DNA of 64,000 nt from Nitrospira sp. Lineage in GTDB: Bacteria > Nitrospirota > Nitrospiria > Nitrospirales > Nitrospiraceae. Where the stretch lies: positions 620,001-684,000 of the forward strand of contig JARFXP010000002.1 in NCBI GenBank assembly GCA_029194675.1, read 5' to 3'. The notes under the pieces were generated by a model, which saw only the letters and a list, made by a program, of their open reading frames with translations, did not search any database and was not told the DNA's origin. The translations under genes and the position numbers were made by a program. How positions within the stretch are numbered: position 1 is the first letter of the stretch; each line of letters starts with the position of its first letter. Shown piece by piece: positions 26,377 to 35,483 of the stretch.

Positions 26377-26745
26377 ATGGCCGAATCAGATTCCGCAACT
26401 CGTACCGAGCCTCAGACAGCCGGGAGCCAAACCCCGCAACCTGCCTCATTTCCGCCCGTCCAACAGGCGGAGCCGGGGGGAGCTCCGAAGAACATCGACT
26501 TTATCCTGGATATTCCAATGAGCGTCACCGTGTATGTCGGCTCCACGAAGATGGCCATTCGGGATCTGTTGCAACTGGCTCAAGGTTCCGTCATTGAGCT
26601 GGATAAACTGGCGGGTGAGCCGATGGAAGTGATGGTGAACAACAAACTGGTTGCGCGCGGTGAAGTGGTGGTCGTCAATGAGAAATTCGGGATTCGCTTG
26701 ACCGATGTGGTCAGTGCGGCGGAACGCGTGCAGCAACTTCGCTGA
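26377..26745 (+). CDS. fliN: Flagellar motor switch protein FliN
   Basis: This is a 122-residue protein. ATG 26377 (MAESDSAT) is chosen over the GTG at 26335, which lies inside fliM. A Pro/Gln-rich N-terminal segment precedes the SpoA domain: NIDFILDIPMSVTVYVGSTK, LLQLAQGSVIELDKLAGEPM and VARGEVVVVNEKFGIRLTDV. It forms the lower C-ring with FliM. Confidence 0.95.
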   Translation: MAESDSATRTEPQTAGSQTPQPASFPPVQQAEPGGAPKNIDFILDIPMSVTVYVGSTKMAIRDLLQLAQGSVIELDKLAGEPMEVMVNNKLVARGEVVVVNEKFGIRLTDVVSAAERVQQLR

Positions 26746-26764
26746 ATGATCCGAAGGAGAGGCC

Positions 26765-27172
26765 GTGATCGATCTGTGGGAAAGCCTATTTCGCACCGTC
26801 TCGGCCCTGGCCATCGTGCTGGTCTTGATGGGGATCGTCGCGGTGACGGTCCGTCGATTGATGGGGCAGCGGTTGGGGATCGCCGGCGGGCGCCCTCTTG
26901 TGCGGGTCTTGGCCAGCAGCTACATCGCCTCGCGCAAGACGATTGCCCTCGTGTCGGTTGCGGGTGAATATCTTATCGTGGGGACGACCGCGACCGATCT
27001 TGTCCCGTTAGGACGCATCAGCGATTCCCCCGAATTGCGCGAATTACTCGCTTTCACCAGTGAGAAGCCACCCACCGAGACGGGGCCGGTCCTGCGGGGC
27101 AGCTTTGCCGCCTGGTTTCGACGCCTACCGCTCGGCATTTTTCATCACGACAAGGGACTTCATGACCGATAA
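26765..27172 (+). CDS. fliO: Flagellar biosynthesis protein FliO
   Basis: This is a 135-residue membrane protein that helps assemble the FliP export gate. It starts at GTG 26765 after GAAGGAGAGG. One transmembrane helix (TVSALAIVLVLMGIVAVTV) is followed by the small FliO cytoplasmic domain (LVRVLASSYIASRKTIALVS, VAGEYLIVGTTATDLVPLG). Its last 11 nt overlap fliP, suggesting translational coupling. Confidence 0.88.
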   Translation: MIDLWESLFRTVSALAIVLVLMGIVAVTVRRLMGQRLGIAGGRPLVRVLASSYIASRKTIALVSVAGEYLIVGTTATDLVPLGRISDSPELRELLAFTSEKPPTETGPVLRGSFAAWFRRLPLGIFHHDKGLHDR

Positions 27173-27929
27173 ACACGAGTCTCGCTCTCGCCTACTATCG
27201 GTGATCATCGTCGGAGCGATGGTGCTGCTCGTCATGCCGTCTTCGGAAGCGACGGCTGTCGGCCCATCCATCAGCATCGACTTCGGCGCGGGTGGTCCGA
27301 AACAAACCGCCGTGGTGATCCAGATTTTGATCCTCCTCACGGTGCTCTCCTTGGCGCCGGCCTTGTTCATCATGGTGACGTCTTTTACTAGGATTGTGAT
27401 CGTGTTGGCCTTTCTTCGGCAAGCGCTGGGAACGCAGGCGGTGCCTCCGAATCAAGTATTACTGTCTTTGGCGCTGTTCTTGACGATGTTCATCATGGCT
27501 CCGGTGGGCCAGGCGGTCTACAACAACGCGCTGCAACCGTTAATGGCCGAGCAGATCTCTTTTGAAGACGCATGGAAAAAGGGCATCGAGCCGGTGCGGA
27601 ATTTTATGCTGCGCCAGGTGAGGGAGAAGGACCTCGAACTTTTTATCACGTTGAGCCGCGTGCCGAAACCTGACCGGGTCGAGGACGTACCGACCCAGGC
27701 GATCATTCCGGCCTTCATTCTGAGCGAACTGCGGATTGCCTTCCAAATCGGGTTCTTAATCTACATTCCGTTTTTGATCGTCGATATGGTCGTCGCCAGC
27801 ATTCTCATGTCGATGGGCATGATGCTCCTTCCGCCTGTCGTGATCTCTCTGCCGTTCAAATTGATCTTATTCGTATTGGCCGATGGCTGGTACCTGGTCG
27901 TGGGGTCCATGGTGCGGAGTTTTCAGTAG
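27162..27929 (+). CDS. fliP: Flagellar export gate protein FliP
   Basis: This is a 255-residue polytopic protein. ATG 27162 is preferred (AAGGGA just upstream); the longer frame from 27060 overlaps fliO extensively. A cleavable signal sequence (VIIVGAMVLLVMPSSEA) precedes family motifs FIMVTSFTRIVIVLAFLRQA, FLTMFIMAPVGQAVYNNAL and IPAFILSELRIAFQIGFLIY, and the Met-rich MSMGMMLLPP. Core of the type III export gate. Confidence 0.96.
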   Translation: MTDKHESRSRLLSVIIVGAMVLLVMPSSEATAVGPSISIDFGAGGPKQTAVVIQILILLTVLSLAPALFIMVTSFTRIVIVLAFLRQALGTQAVPPNQVLLSLALFLTMFIMAPVGQAVYNNALQPLMAEQISFEDAWKKGIEPVRNFMLRQVREKDLELFITLSRVPKPDRVEDVPTQAIIPAFILSELRIAFQIGFLIYIPFLIVDMVVASILMSMGMMLLPPVVISLPFKLILFVLADGWYLVVGSMVRSFQ

Positions 27930-27984
27930 CGGTGAACCGTCTGCAGACAGCCGATAGTTGTGCGTCGATAGTGAGGATGAGCGA

Positions 27985-28254
27985 GTGACGCCGGAAATCG
28001 TGACAGAACTGGGCAGGCAAGCGCTGGAAACGACGCTGTTGGTGTCGTCGCCGATTCTGGGACTGAGTTTGTTCATCGGTCTGGCGGTCAGTGCGCTCCA
28101 AGCGATGACCCAACTGAACGAAGCGACGCTCACATTTGTCCCGAAGGTGGTGGCCCTTTTTGTGGCTCTGTTGCTTTTTCTTCCCTGGATGCTGAACGTC
28201 ATGACCACCTACATGGCAAATCTCTTGATGAACATTCCCAACTATATCCACTAG
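27985..28254 (+). CDS. fliQ: Flagellar export gate protein FliQ
   Basis: This is an 89-residue protein with two transmembrane helices. GTG 27985 (MTPEIVTELGRQ) is chosen because GAGGA lies 7 nt upstream; an in-frame upstream start has no such site. The family pattern is LETTLLVSSPILGLSLFIGL, then LQAMTQLNEATLTFVPK and LPWMLNVMTTYMANL. Confidence 0.95.
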   Translation: MTPEIVTELGRQALETTLLVSSPILGLSLFIGLAVSALQAMTQLNEATLTFVPKVVALFVALLLFLPWMLNVMTTYMANLLMNIPNYIH

Positions 28255-28263
28255 TACGAGACG

Positions 28264-29052
28264 ATGGCGTTGACGCAGACCGTCCAGATTGCTCTTCCGG
28301 AATTCCAAGGGTTCTTGGTCCTCATTTCCCGTATCGGGGGGTTGCTGGCCGCATTGCCGGTCTTGAGCGGCCGAGCTGTTCCTTTGAAAGTCAAAGTGGC
28401 TCTTGTTCTGGCGTTGGGAGTCCTGTTGGCTCCCTTGGTCCCGCTTCCCGTCGTCCCCTATGATCCTGTCGCCTTGGCAGCCGGACTCGTCAATGAAATG
28501 GCCATCGGTTTGACGATCGGACTGGCCGTCCGATTATTTTTCAGCGCGCTGGAAGTTGCGGGAGAGATGATCGGTGTGCAGATGGGATTCGGCGTGGTTC
28601 AACTACTCGATCCGGCGACGTCCGATCACACACCCATCATCGGCCAATACTTCACTCTCCTGGCGACCCTCATTTTTCTTTCGCTGAACGGACATCTGCT
28701 TCTGGTGGCCACGATTCTCTCCAGCTATGAGTCCATTCCGGCGTTCGGCGCGTCCCTCCCCGGCAGCATGGGAGACGATATCCTTCGTCTCTTTCAGCAC
28801 ATGTTCATGGTGGGGTTGAAATTGGCGGCTCCCGTGCTGGTCGTCATTCTCCTGATCAATATTCTTCTCGCGCTTCTTGGACGGGCGGTCAGTCAGATCA
28901 ACGTCTTTGTGTTGAGTTTTCCCGTCACCATCGCCGGAGGCTTGGCAGTGCTGGGATTGTCCATACCGTTTGTGGTGGAGCTTCTGGTTCAGGAAATCGA
29001 ACGGCTGCAATTCACGATCCATGGGCTTATGAAAGCGCTGGGACATGGCTGA
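28264..29052 (+). CDS. fliR: Flagellar export gate protein FliR
   Basis: This is a 262-residue membrane protein with about six helices. Typical FliR text includes LVLISRIGGLLAALPVLSGR, VNEMAIGLTIGLAVRLFFSA, GEMIGVQMGFGVVQLLDPAT and LSFPVTIAGGLAVLGLSIPF. It forms the spiral gate with FliP and FliQ. The 3' end overlaps flhB by 8 bp. Confidence 0.95.
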   Translation: MALTQTVQIALPEFQGFLVLISRIGGLLAALPVLSGRAVPLKVKVALVLALGVLLAPLVPLPVVPYDPVALAAGLVNEMAIGLTIGLAVRLFFSALEVAGEMIGVQMGFGVVQLLDPATSDHTPIIGQYFTLLATLIFLSLNGHLLLVATILSSYESIPAFGASLPGSMGDDILRLFQHMFMVGLKLAAPVLVVILLINILLALLGRAVSQINVFVLSFPVTIAGGLAVLGLSIPFVVELLVQEIERLQFTIHGLMKALGHG

Positions 29053-30127
29053 GGATCGGAGTAATAGGACAGAGCCAGCGACGCCGAAACGCAAGGAGGA
29101 GGCGCGCAAGAAAGGGCAGATCGCCGTCAGTCGAGATCTGTCTACCGCCGTCATCCTCTTGAGCGGCATTGGGCTGCTGGCGGCCATGCTGCCGGTCGGC
29201 CTTCAGAAAATGACCGAGATGACCCGCCAAGGGCTCACGCTCTCGTTCCCTCTAGCCTTCCGCGAAGGAATGTCGATCGAGCAGGTGTACTCGGTCGTGA
29301 TTCACGCCGGCATCACAGTGGTGACGCTGAGTCTCCCGGTCGTGGTGGGCATTCTGGTGATGGGGAGCACTGCGTCGTTGCTGCAAACTGGCTTGTTGTG
29401 GCGTGCCAATGCCGTTCAACCGGACGTCGAGCGCATCAGCCCGATCAAGGGGATTTCCCGTTTGTTCTCGCTGCGTTCTGTGATGGAGCTTGTGAAGGGG
29501 CTGCTCAAGATCGCGATCGTGACGGGTATCGGCCTGTGGGTGGCACGGTATGACCTGCTCCAGATTCCAGGGTTGATCGAGTTCGATCTCGGTACCGTCC
29601 TCCAAGTTACTGGAGGTCTCTCCTTGAAAGTGAGTTTGACCGTCGCAGGGGCGATCGCGGTGCTGGCTGGGCTCGACTACTTCTACCAACGCTATGAGTG
29701 GGAACGAAGCCTGCGGATGTCGAAGGAGGAGGTCAAGGAGGAACACAAGGCCACGGAAGGCGATCCGCTGATCAAGAGTCGTGTGCGGACCATTCAGCGG
29801 GAGATGACGAAAAAACGCATGATGGCCGCCGTGAAGATGGCGGACGTGGTGATTACCAACCCGACACACTTGGCCGTCGCTCTGAAATATGACACCGCCA
29901 CCATGGGAGCTCCTGTTGTGGTCGCCAAAGGAGCCGGCTTGGTCGCTGAACGTATTCGTGAGTTGGCTCGACATCACGGAGTACCGGTCGTCGAACATAA
30001 GTTCGTGGCCAGAACACTGTTCAAACTCGTCGATATCGGTAAAGAGATACCAAACGAGCTGTACCGCGCAGTTGCGGAGATTCTGGCGTTTGTGTATCGC
30101 GCGAGAGGCTTGGCTCCACAAGTATAA
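29045..30127 (+). CDS. flhB: Flagellar export specificity switch protein FlhB
   Basis: This is a 360-residue protein. It begins with the charged DRSNRTEPATPKRKEEARKK segment, has four transmembrane helices, and carries the autocleavage site NPTH in VVITNPTHLAVALKYD. This site enables the FliK-triggered switch from hook to filament export. The full-length C-terminal domain includes VVVAKGAGLVAERIRELARH. It overlaps fliR by 8 bp. Confidence 0.96.
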   Translation: MAEDRSNRTEPATPKRKEEARKKGQIAVSRDLSTAVILLSGIGLLAAMLPVGLQKMTEMTRQGLTLSFPLAFREGMSIEQVYSVVIHAGITVVTLSLPVVVGILVMGSTASLLQTGLLWRANAVQPDVERISPIKGISRLFSLRSVMELVKGLLKIAIVTGIGLWVARYDLLQIPGLIEFDLGTVLQVTGGLSLKVSLTVAGAIAVLAGLDYFYQRYEWERSLRMSKEEVKEEHKATEGDPLIKSRVRTIQREMTKKRMMAAVKMADVVITNPTHLAVALKYDTATMGAPVVVAKGAGLVAERIRELARHHGVPVVEHKFVARTLFKLVDIGKEIPNELYRAVAEILAFVYRARGLAPQV

Positions 30128-30133
30128 GGAATT

Positions 30134-32230
30134 ATGGCAACGGCAATAGAGCCCGTGGAACGAAACCAATTGATCAAGCATCCGGACGTCGTCATATCCG
30201 TCGGGGTGGTGGCCATTCTCATGGTGATGCTGTTGCCGTTGCCTCGATTCCTGCTCGATTTGTTGCTGAGCTTCGATATCACCTTGTCGGTCGTGATCCT
30301 GCTCGTTGGACTCCAAGTACGGCGGCCGATCGAGTTTTCGGTGTTCCCGTCGGTCCTCCTCATGATCACCTTGTTCAGGCTGTCCCTCAACATTGCGTCC
30401 ACGCGTCTCATTTTGCTGCATGGGAACGAAGGGGCAGGGGCGGCGGGAGAAGTCATTCGGGCCTTCGGGAACTTTATCGTCGGGGGCAATTACACGGTCG
30501 GCTTGGTGGTGTTCTCCATCCTCGTCATCATCAACTTTGTCGTGGTGACGAAGGGCGCCGGACGCGTGGCGGAGGTTGCTGCTCGCTTCACATTGGATGC
30601 CATGCCCGGAAAGCAGATGAGCATTGATGCGGATCTGAATGCCGGCCTGATCAATGAGGCGGACGCGCGGCGCCGACGACGGGAGATTGCGGAAGAGGCT
30701 GACTTTTACGGGGCGATGGACGGCGCCAGCAAGTTTGTTCGAGGGGATGCCATTGCAGCCGTCATCATCATACTCGTCAACATCGTCGGTGGTTTGGCGA
30801 TCGGTATCCTGCAACAGGGCATGAGTCCGGCGCTCGCGGCTCAAACCTATACGATTCTGACGGTCGGTGAGGGGTTGGTGGCGCAGATTCCCGCCCTGAT
30901 CGTTTCGACTGCCGCCGGTATCGTGGTGACTCGCGCCGCCTCGGAAACGGATTTGGGGAGCGAGATGACTCGCCAGCTGTTGATGTCCTCCAAACCGGTG
31001 GGCATTGCTGCGGGTATTCTTCTCGCGCTTGGATTGGTGCCAGGGCTTCCGCATGTGGCGTTCTTAGCGTTAGGGAGCGCCATCGCATGGATCGCCTACC
31101 AACTCCATCAGCAGGAACAGGTCCAAGCAGCTCCGATTCCCACTCCCGTCACTCCGAAGGCCGAGGAAGGCCCGACCCGAGTGATTCCGCTCGACCTCAT
31201 GGAAGTCCAGGTGGGGTACGGCTTGATAGGACTCGTCGAGGGAACACAAGGCACCGCACTGCTCGATCGGATTAAAGCGCTCCGGCGACAATTTGCGGAA
31301 TCGATGGGCTTTGTCGTGCCCCCTATCCATATACGTGACAATCTTCAGCTGCGCCCGAACGAATACGCCATCATGTTGAAGGGGGTGGAAGTGGCCAAGG
31401 CTGACGTCTTGCCTGGGAATCTGTTGGCGATTGATCCAGGTACCGGTCAACGGGGTTTGGTGCAGGGTATCCCGACGAAGGAGCCTGCCTTCGGGTTACC
31501 GGCGCTTTGGGTACCGGAAGCTGCCAGAGAGCAGGCTCAAATGGCCGGGTATACCGTGGTCGATGCGAGTTCAGCGATCGCGACACATCTTTCTGAATTG
31601 ATCAAGCGCCATGGCCATGAATTGTTGGGACGGCAGGAAGTTCAAGCGCTGTTGGACGAAATTGGAAGGGCGCATCCGAAGCTGGTGGAAGAGCTTATTC
31701 CTACGCTGTTGCCGCTCGGAACGGTCGTCAGGGTTCTCGGGAACCTGCTCAAGGAGGGCATTCCCATTCGTGACCTACGGTCGATCCTCGAGGCCGTTTC
31801 TGATCAGGCCACCAACACCAAGGATGCGGAAGTCCTCACGGAGTATGCGAGGCAGGCGTTGGCCAGGACCATCACCAAACAGTATCAAGCGCCTGACGGC
31901 AGTCTGCAGGTCATTACTTTGGACCCCCGACTGGATCGGTCGTTGGCGGAACAAGCGGCGGCATTGCCGCCTGGGGCCACGTTGAACCTTGATCCCACCC
32001 TCTCGCACAAGCTGTTAACTGGGCTCAAACAAGCCGCTGAACGGGTTGCAGCTCGAGGGCAGCAGCCGATCGTGCTTTGCTCTCAGGTTGTGCGCCGCCA
32101 TCTCCGGCGACACAGCGATCGTATGCTGCATGCCGTTCCTGTGATGGGACTCAATGAAGTGGATTCCTTCGTCCGTCTGCAGTCTCTGGATACGGTGCGG
32201 ATCGACTTGGAGTTGGTGCAGCCGTCTTAG
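30134..32230 (+). CDS. flhA: Flagellar export apparatus protein FlhA
   Basis: This is a 698-residue protein with about eight N-terminal transmembrane helices and a large cytoplasmic chaperone-docking domain. The FHIPEP-family loop reads ARFTLDAMPGKQMSIDADLN, then AGLINEADARRRRREIAEEA and DFYGAMDGASKFVRGDA. C-terminal motifs include LMEVQVGYGLIGLVE and VLGNLLKEGIPIRDLRSILE. The length is normal. It is separated by 6 bp from flhB and 8 bp from flhF. Confidence 0.97.
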   Translation: MATAIEPVERNQLIKHPDVVISVGVVAILMVMLLPLPRFLLDLLLSFDITLSVVILLVGLQVRRPIEFSVFPSVLLMITLFRLSLNIASTRLILLHGNEGAGAAGEVIRAFGNFIVGGNYTVGLVVFSILVIINFVVVTKGAGRVAEVAARFTLDAMPGKQMSIDADLNAGLINEADARRRRREIAEEADFYGAMDGASKFVRGDAIAAVIIILVNIVGGLAIGILQQGMSPALAAQTYTILTVGEGLVAQIPALIVSTAAGIVVTRAASETDLGSEMTRQLLMSSKPVGIAAGILLALGLVPGLPHVAFLALGSAIAWIAYQLHQQEQVQAAPIPTPVTPKAEEGPTRVIPLDLMEVQVGYGLIGLVEGTQGTALLDRIKALRRQFAESMGFVVPPIHIRDNLQLRPNEYAIMLKGVEVAKADVLPGNLLAIDPGTGQRGLVQGIPTKEPAFGLPALWVPEAAREQAQMAGYTVVDASSAIATHLSELIKRHGHELLGRQEVQALLDEIGRAHPKLVEELIPTLLPLGTVVRVLGNLLKEGIPIRDLRSILEAVSDQATNTKDAEVLTEYARQALARTITKQYQAPDGSLQVITLDPRLDRSLAEQAAALPPGATLNLDPTLSHKLLTGLKQAAERVAARGQQPIVLCSQVVRRHLRRHSDRMLHAVPVMGLNEVDSFVRLQSLDTVRIDLELVQPS

Positions 32231-32238
32231 GGTAAGCC

Positions 32239-33585
32239 ATGAAGGTCAAGACATTTCACGCGCTCACCATGCAGGATGCCATGCGCGACATCAAGGAAGA
32301 ATTGGGACCGGACGCCATCATCTTGTCGGCGAAAGAAGTGCGTGAGGGAGGGCAAATCTTACGGGCATTCAATCGACCGGTTCTGGAAGTCATGGCCGCC
32401 TCCGATCATGTCGTACAACGGCTCACTCAGGGTGGGAAAAAAGGGCAGCAATGTCTTCCGCCTGTACCACCGTCTGATACGAGGTCGGATTCCGCGCTGT
32501 CCGCGCAGACCTTTCAACAGACACTGCAGGGGGTGCTGAAGCCGAATTGTGAGACGACGACACCGACTGTCGGTCAACAGTCTGCTTCGTTCAAGCCGTC
32601 TACAGTACATATGAAGCCGAATCGCCGGCGGCATCTGCATACTGTGATGGATGAACTGGGCCGCTTGTTGGAAGACCTGTCTCGGGCGAACAGCGGGACG
32701 ATCGGAAGTCAGCCGTCGCCCATGCCGCGGTGGCTGCGCCGCTCGCTCATCGAACAGGGGATAAATCCCTCCACCGCGGACTTACTCTTGCACGAGGCGG
32801 GCATGACCGAACAATCCGTCGGTCCATGGGACGATGAGTCGATGCGGCGCGCATTACAGCGTGAAATCGCAAAGCGCGTGCGAACGAGCGGGCCGCTCCT
32901 GAAAGGGGAGGGCTATCCCTCTATCAGTCTTCTGATCGGGCCCAGTGGAGCCGGGAAGACCGCCGCCGTAGCCAAGCTGGCGTCACATTATCGTCTCGAG
33001 CAGCGGAGATCCGTCGCCCTCATCACATTTGATACCTGTCGGGAAACCGCGGTCGAACAGTTGCGTCGGTATGCCAAGGTCGTGGGCGTGCCGTTCGCTT
33101 GTGCCCTGTCGGCTCGACAAGTCCATGAAGGGCTCCGTCGCCATACACAGGTAGACCTCGCGCTGATCGACATGCCTGGGATCGGACCGCGTGACTTGGC
33201 ATTGGCTCAAGAACTGCGGAAGATTCTACCGAAGGAGGCCGTCACGACGCATTTGGTTCTTCAGGCTTCCACGAGGGAGCAGGAGCTCTGTCGTATTACG
33301 AGGCGCCTGGGTGATCTGCCGCAGCTGCGTCTTCTGTTCACCAAGCTCGACGAGACAGAATCGTTCGGCACCATCTTTGAGGTGACGCATCAAACCGGAG
33401 TGCCTCTCTCCTATTGGAGTATCGGACGGCGAGTCCCGGGAGATATTGAGGTGGCCTCATCGGATCGGTTGGCGGCGCTTCTCACTGCGGAATGTTCCGC
33501 CCACTCTGAGGTGCTTGTCAATCGGTCGGTTCAATCTTCGGAAGCAACTCCCGCGGTAATGGAAGCAAGAATTCACCATGGATAA
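32239..33585 (+). CDS. flhF: Flagellar GTPase FlhF
   Basis: This is a 448-residue SRP-type GTPase that positions polar flagella. The N-terminal B domain is MKVKTFHALTMQDAMRDIKE. An N domain (about residues 130-220) precedes the G domain with P-loop IGPSGAGKTAAVAKLASHY, ITFDTCRETAVEQLRRYA and TKLDETESFG. The switch motif usually written DTAG reads DMPG here (LALIDMPGIGPRD), which may alter GTP hydrolysis. It overlaps or abuts flhG, the usual partner. Confidence 0.93.
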   Translation: MKVKTFHALTMQDAMRDIKEELGPDAIILSAKEVREGGQILRAFNRPVLEVMAASDHVVQRLTQGGKKGQQCLPPVPPSDTRSDSALSAQTFQQTLQGVLKPNCETTTPTVGQQSASFKPSTVHMKPNRRRHLHTVMDELGRLLEDLSRANSGTIGSQPSPMPRWLRRSLIEQGINPSTADLLLHEAGMTEQSVGPWDDESMRRALQREIAKRVRTSGPLLKGEGYPSISLLIGPSGAGKTAAVAKLASHYRLEQRRSVALITFDTCRETAVEQLRRYAKVVGVPFACALSARQVHEGLRRHTQVDLALIDMPGIGPRDLALAQELRKILPKEAVTTHLVLQASTREQELCRITRRLGDLPQLRLLFTKLDETESFGTIFEVTHQTGVPLSYWSIGRRVPGDIEVASSDRLAALLTAECSAHSEVLVNRSVQSSEATPAVMEARIHHG

Positions 33586-33604
33586 CCTGGCTGGAGGTCG
33601 TCAT

Positions 33605-34474
33605 ATGCCGTTCGGAACAAGAAGGTCTGTCCTGATGTCGAAGGATTTGAGTTGGGAAGGTGGCTCGTCCACTCACGTCATCGCGGTCTCCAGCGGCAAG
33701 GGAGGCGTGGGGAAGTCCAATGTGGTCGCGAATCTTGCCGTTGCACTCACGAAGCTTGGAAAGCGCGTGCTGATTTTGGATGCCGACCTCGGCTTGGGGA
33801 ATCTCGATGTCCTCCTGGGGCTGGTTCCACGGCATACCATCGAAGATGTATTGGTGGGCACCCATACGCTCGACGAGATCGTGCTCAAAGGTCCGGGGGG
33901 CATTCATGTCCTTCCGGCCAGTTCCGGTGTGCCGCGCCTCACGTCGCTGACGGAAGCCCAACAGTTGATGATCCAGGAGCAACTGGCGCAGCTTACCTCA
34001 GAGATGGACGTGCTGTTGATCGATACCGGTGCGGGCATCTCGCCGAACGTCACCTTCTTTGCCTCTGCGGCGGATGAGACGATGATCGTCGTCACGCCGG
34101 AGCCGACATCGCTCACGGATGCCTATGCACTGATCAAAGTCTTGGCTCGCCAGTATCGGGAACGCCGCTTCAAAGTGTTGGTGAATCAGGCCAAGAGTCC
34201 CCGCGAAGCGGCCGAGGTGTTCGGTAAGTTGGATGTGGCGGTGGATCATTTTCTTCATGTGACCGTCGAATTGGTCGGAGCGATCCCCTATGACGATTAT
34301 GTGCATTTGGCGGTCATGCAACAGAAGGCGCTCTCTGAGTTATTCCCTGATGCACCGGCAGCCCAAGCCTTCAAGCGGTTAGCACAACAGATCATCCAGT
34401 GGCAGAGGGCGGGTCTCCCCAAGAGTTCCGTACAGCTCGTCTGGCAACGAGCGGCAACGCCCGCGGGCGACTGA
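33605..34474 (+). CDS. flhG: Flagellar number regulator FlhG (MinD-like ATPase; YlxH/FleN)
   Basis: This is a 289-residue ParA/MinD-type ATPase that limits flagellar number and antagonises FlhF. ATG 33605 is preferred because GGAGG lies 7 nt upstream; ATG 33578, which overlaps flhF, is an alternative. Motifs are the deviant Walker A VSSGKGGVGKSNVVANLAV, LILDADLGLGNLDVLLGL and LLIDTGAGISPNVTFFAS. A membrane-targeting C-terminal helix is not obvious (QRAGLPKSSVQLVWQRA). Located between flhF and fliA, the standard order. Confidence 0.93.
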   Translation: MPFGTRRSVLMSKDLSWEGGSSTHVIAVSSGKGGVGKSNVVANLAVALTKLGKRVLILDADLGLGNLDVLLGLVPRHTIEDVLVGTHTLDEIVLKGPGGIHVLPASSGVPRLTSLTEAQQLMIQEQLAQLTSEMDVLLIDTGAGISPNVTFFASAADETMIVVTPEPTSLTDAYALIKVLARQYRERRFKVLVNQAKSPREAAEVFGKLDVAVDHFLHVTVELVGAIPYDDYVHLAVMQQKALSELFPDAPAAQAFKRLAQQIIQWQRAGLPKSSVQLVWQRAATPAGD

Positions 34475-34498
34475 AACAGGTTTGTGCATGGGAAGATC

Positions 34499-35248
34499 AT
34501 GAGCAAGACAGCCTCGCCACAGGAGCGGCAATCCCTTTCGGCCCAGGGAGTCAGGCGCGAACAACTCATCAAGGAGTTCGCCCATGTCATTCGCGCGATG
34601 GCCCACCGGCTGGCCTTCCGACTTCCTGCATACTTGGACGCGGAGGATCTGATCTCGGTCGGCACCATCGGACTCATGGATGCCATGGACAGGTATGATC
34701 CGACAAGAGAAGCCAAGTTCAAGACGTATGCGGAGTTCAGAATCCGTGGAGCCATGCTGGATGAGATTCGTTCGATGGATTGGATTCCACGATCGGTTCA
34801 TGAACGGATCGGCCTGCTCCAAAAGACTCACACAGCGCTCATCAGCCGACTGGGTCGACCGCCACAGGATGAGGAGGTGGCGGCAGAACTGAAGATGTCC
34901 CTGGAAGAGCTGGATGATTTCATTACGCGCGCGAGGGGAGCGGTGATGATCAGCGTGGACGATTTAAATCTTCATGAACCGGACGGGCACAAAGTGGTTA
35001 AGATGTTGGTCGATACCCACACGCCCGATCCTCTTTCCTCATTGGTCAACGAGCGGGAGCGTGCATCGCTCGCCGGGGCCATTCAATCGTTGCCGGAAAA
35101 AGAACGGCTCGTTCTGACGTTGTATTACTACGAGGAGCTCACGATGAAGGAAATCGGGGAGCTGCTGAAAGTCACTGAGTCACGGGTCTGTCAAATCCAT
35201 ACCAAAGCCATCATCAGGCTCAAGGCGCACTTACAAAAACCGAATTGA
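34499..35248 (+). CDS. fliA: Flagellar sigma factor FliA (sigma-28)
   Basis: This is a 249-residue sigma factor that directs late flagellar genes and is held by FlgM. Start ATG 34499 (MSKTASPQ) is taken; GTG 34484 is an alternative. Region 2 has YLDAEDLISVGTIGLMDAMD and REAKFKTYAEFRIRGAMLDE, then IRSMDWIPRSVHERI. Region 3 has PPQDEEVAAELKMSLEEL. Region 4 has SLPEKERLVLTLYYYEELTM and KVTESRVCQIHTKAI. Its probable targets in this window are the four TCAAG-N15-NCCGATAR sites. Confidence 0.96.
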   Translation: MSKTASPQERQSLSAQGVRREQLIKEFAHVIRAMAHRLAFRLPAYLDAEDLISVGTIGLMDAMDRYDPTREAKFKTYAEFRIRGAMLDEIRSMDWIPRSVHERIGLLQKTHTALISRLGRPPQDEEVAAELKMSLEELDDFITRARGAVMISVDDLNLHEPDGHKVVKMLVDTHTPDPLSSLVNERERASLAGAIQSLPEKERLVLTLYYYEELTMKEIGELLKVTESRVCQIHTKAIIRLKAHLQKPN

Positions 35249-35483
35249 TCGAATCGGCCGACCGACTGAGTCAGCTGCTCATCGGCATTCGTTGTGATGC
35301 CGATCGCGATGTCCTGCGATCGCTACCTTCAGTTCTGAGTCAAAGAAACCGATACCTTACTGGACGAGATTTCGACAAGGTCCTGGTCTATCGAGGGGGA
35401 ATTCATCACAGCGGGCTGGAATGTTGATCGGGTCTCAGGTTTAATCCCAATTCAAGCCAGGTTCTCCATCAGTAATCACGACG

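Noticed and set aside
29252..31054. 600-codon minus-strand frame opposite flhB/flhA
   Set aside because: Histidine/glutamine-rich antisense shadow of two clearly recognised flagellar genes.
35245..35427. Small frame (60 codons) overlapping the fliA stop by TTGA
   Set aside because: No ribosome-binding site, TTG start, and no recognisable domain; treated as a chance open frame.
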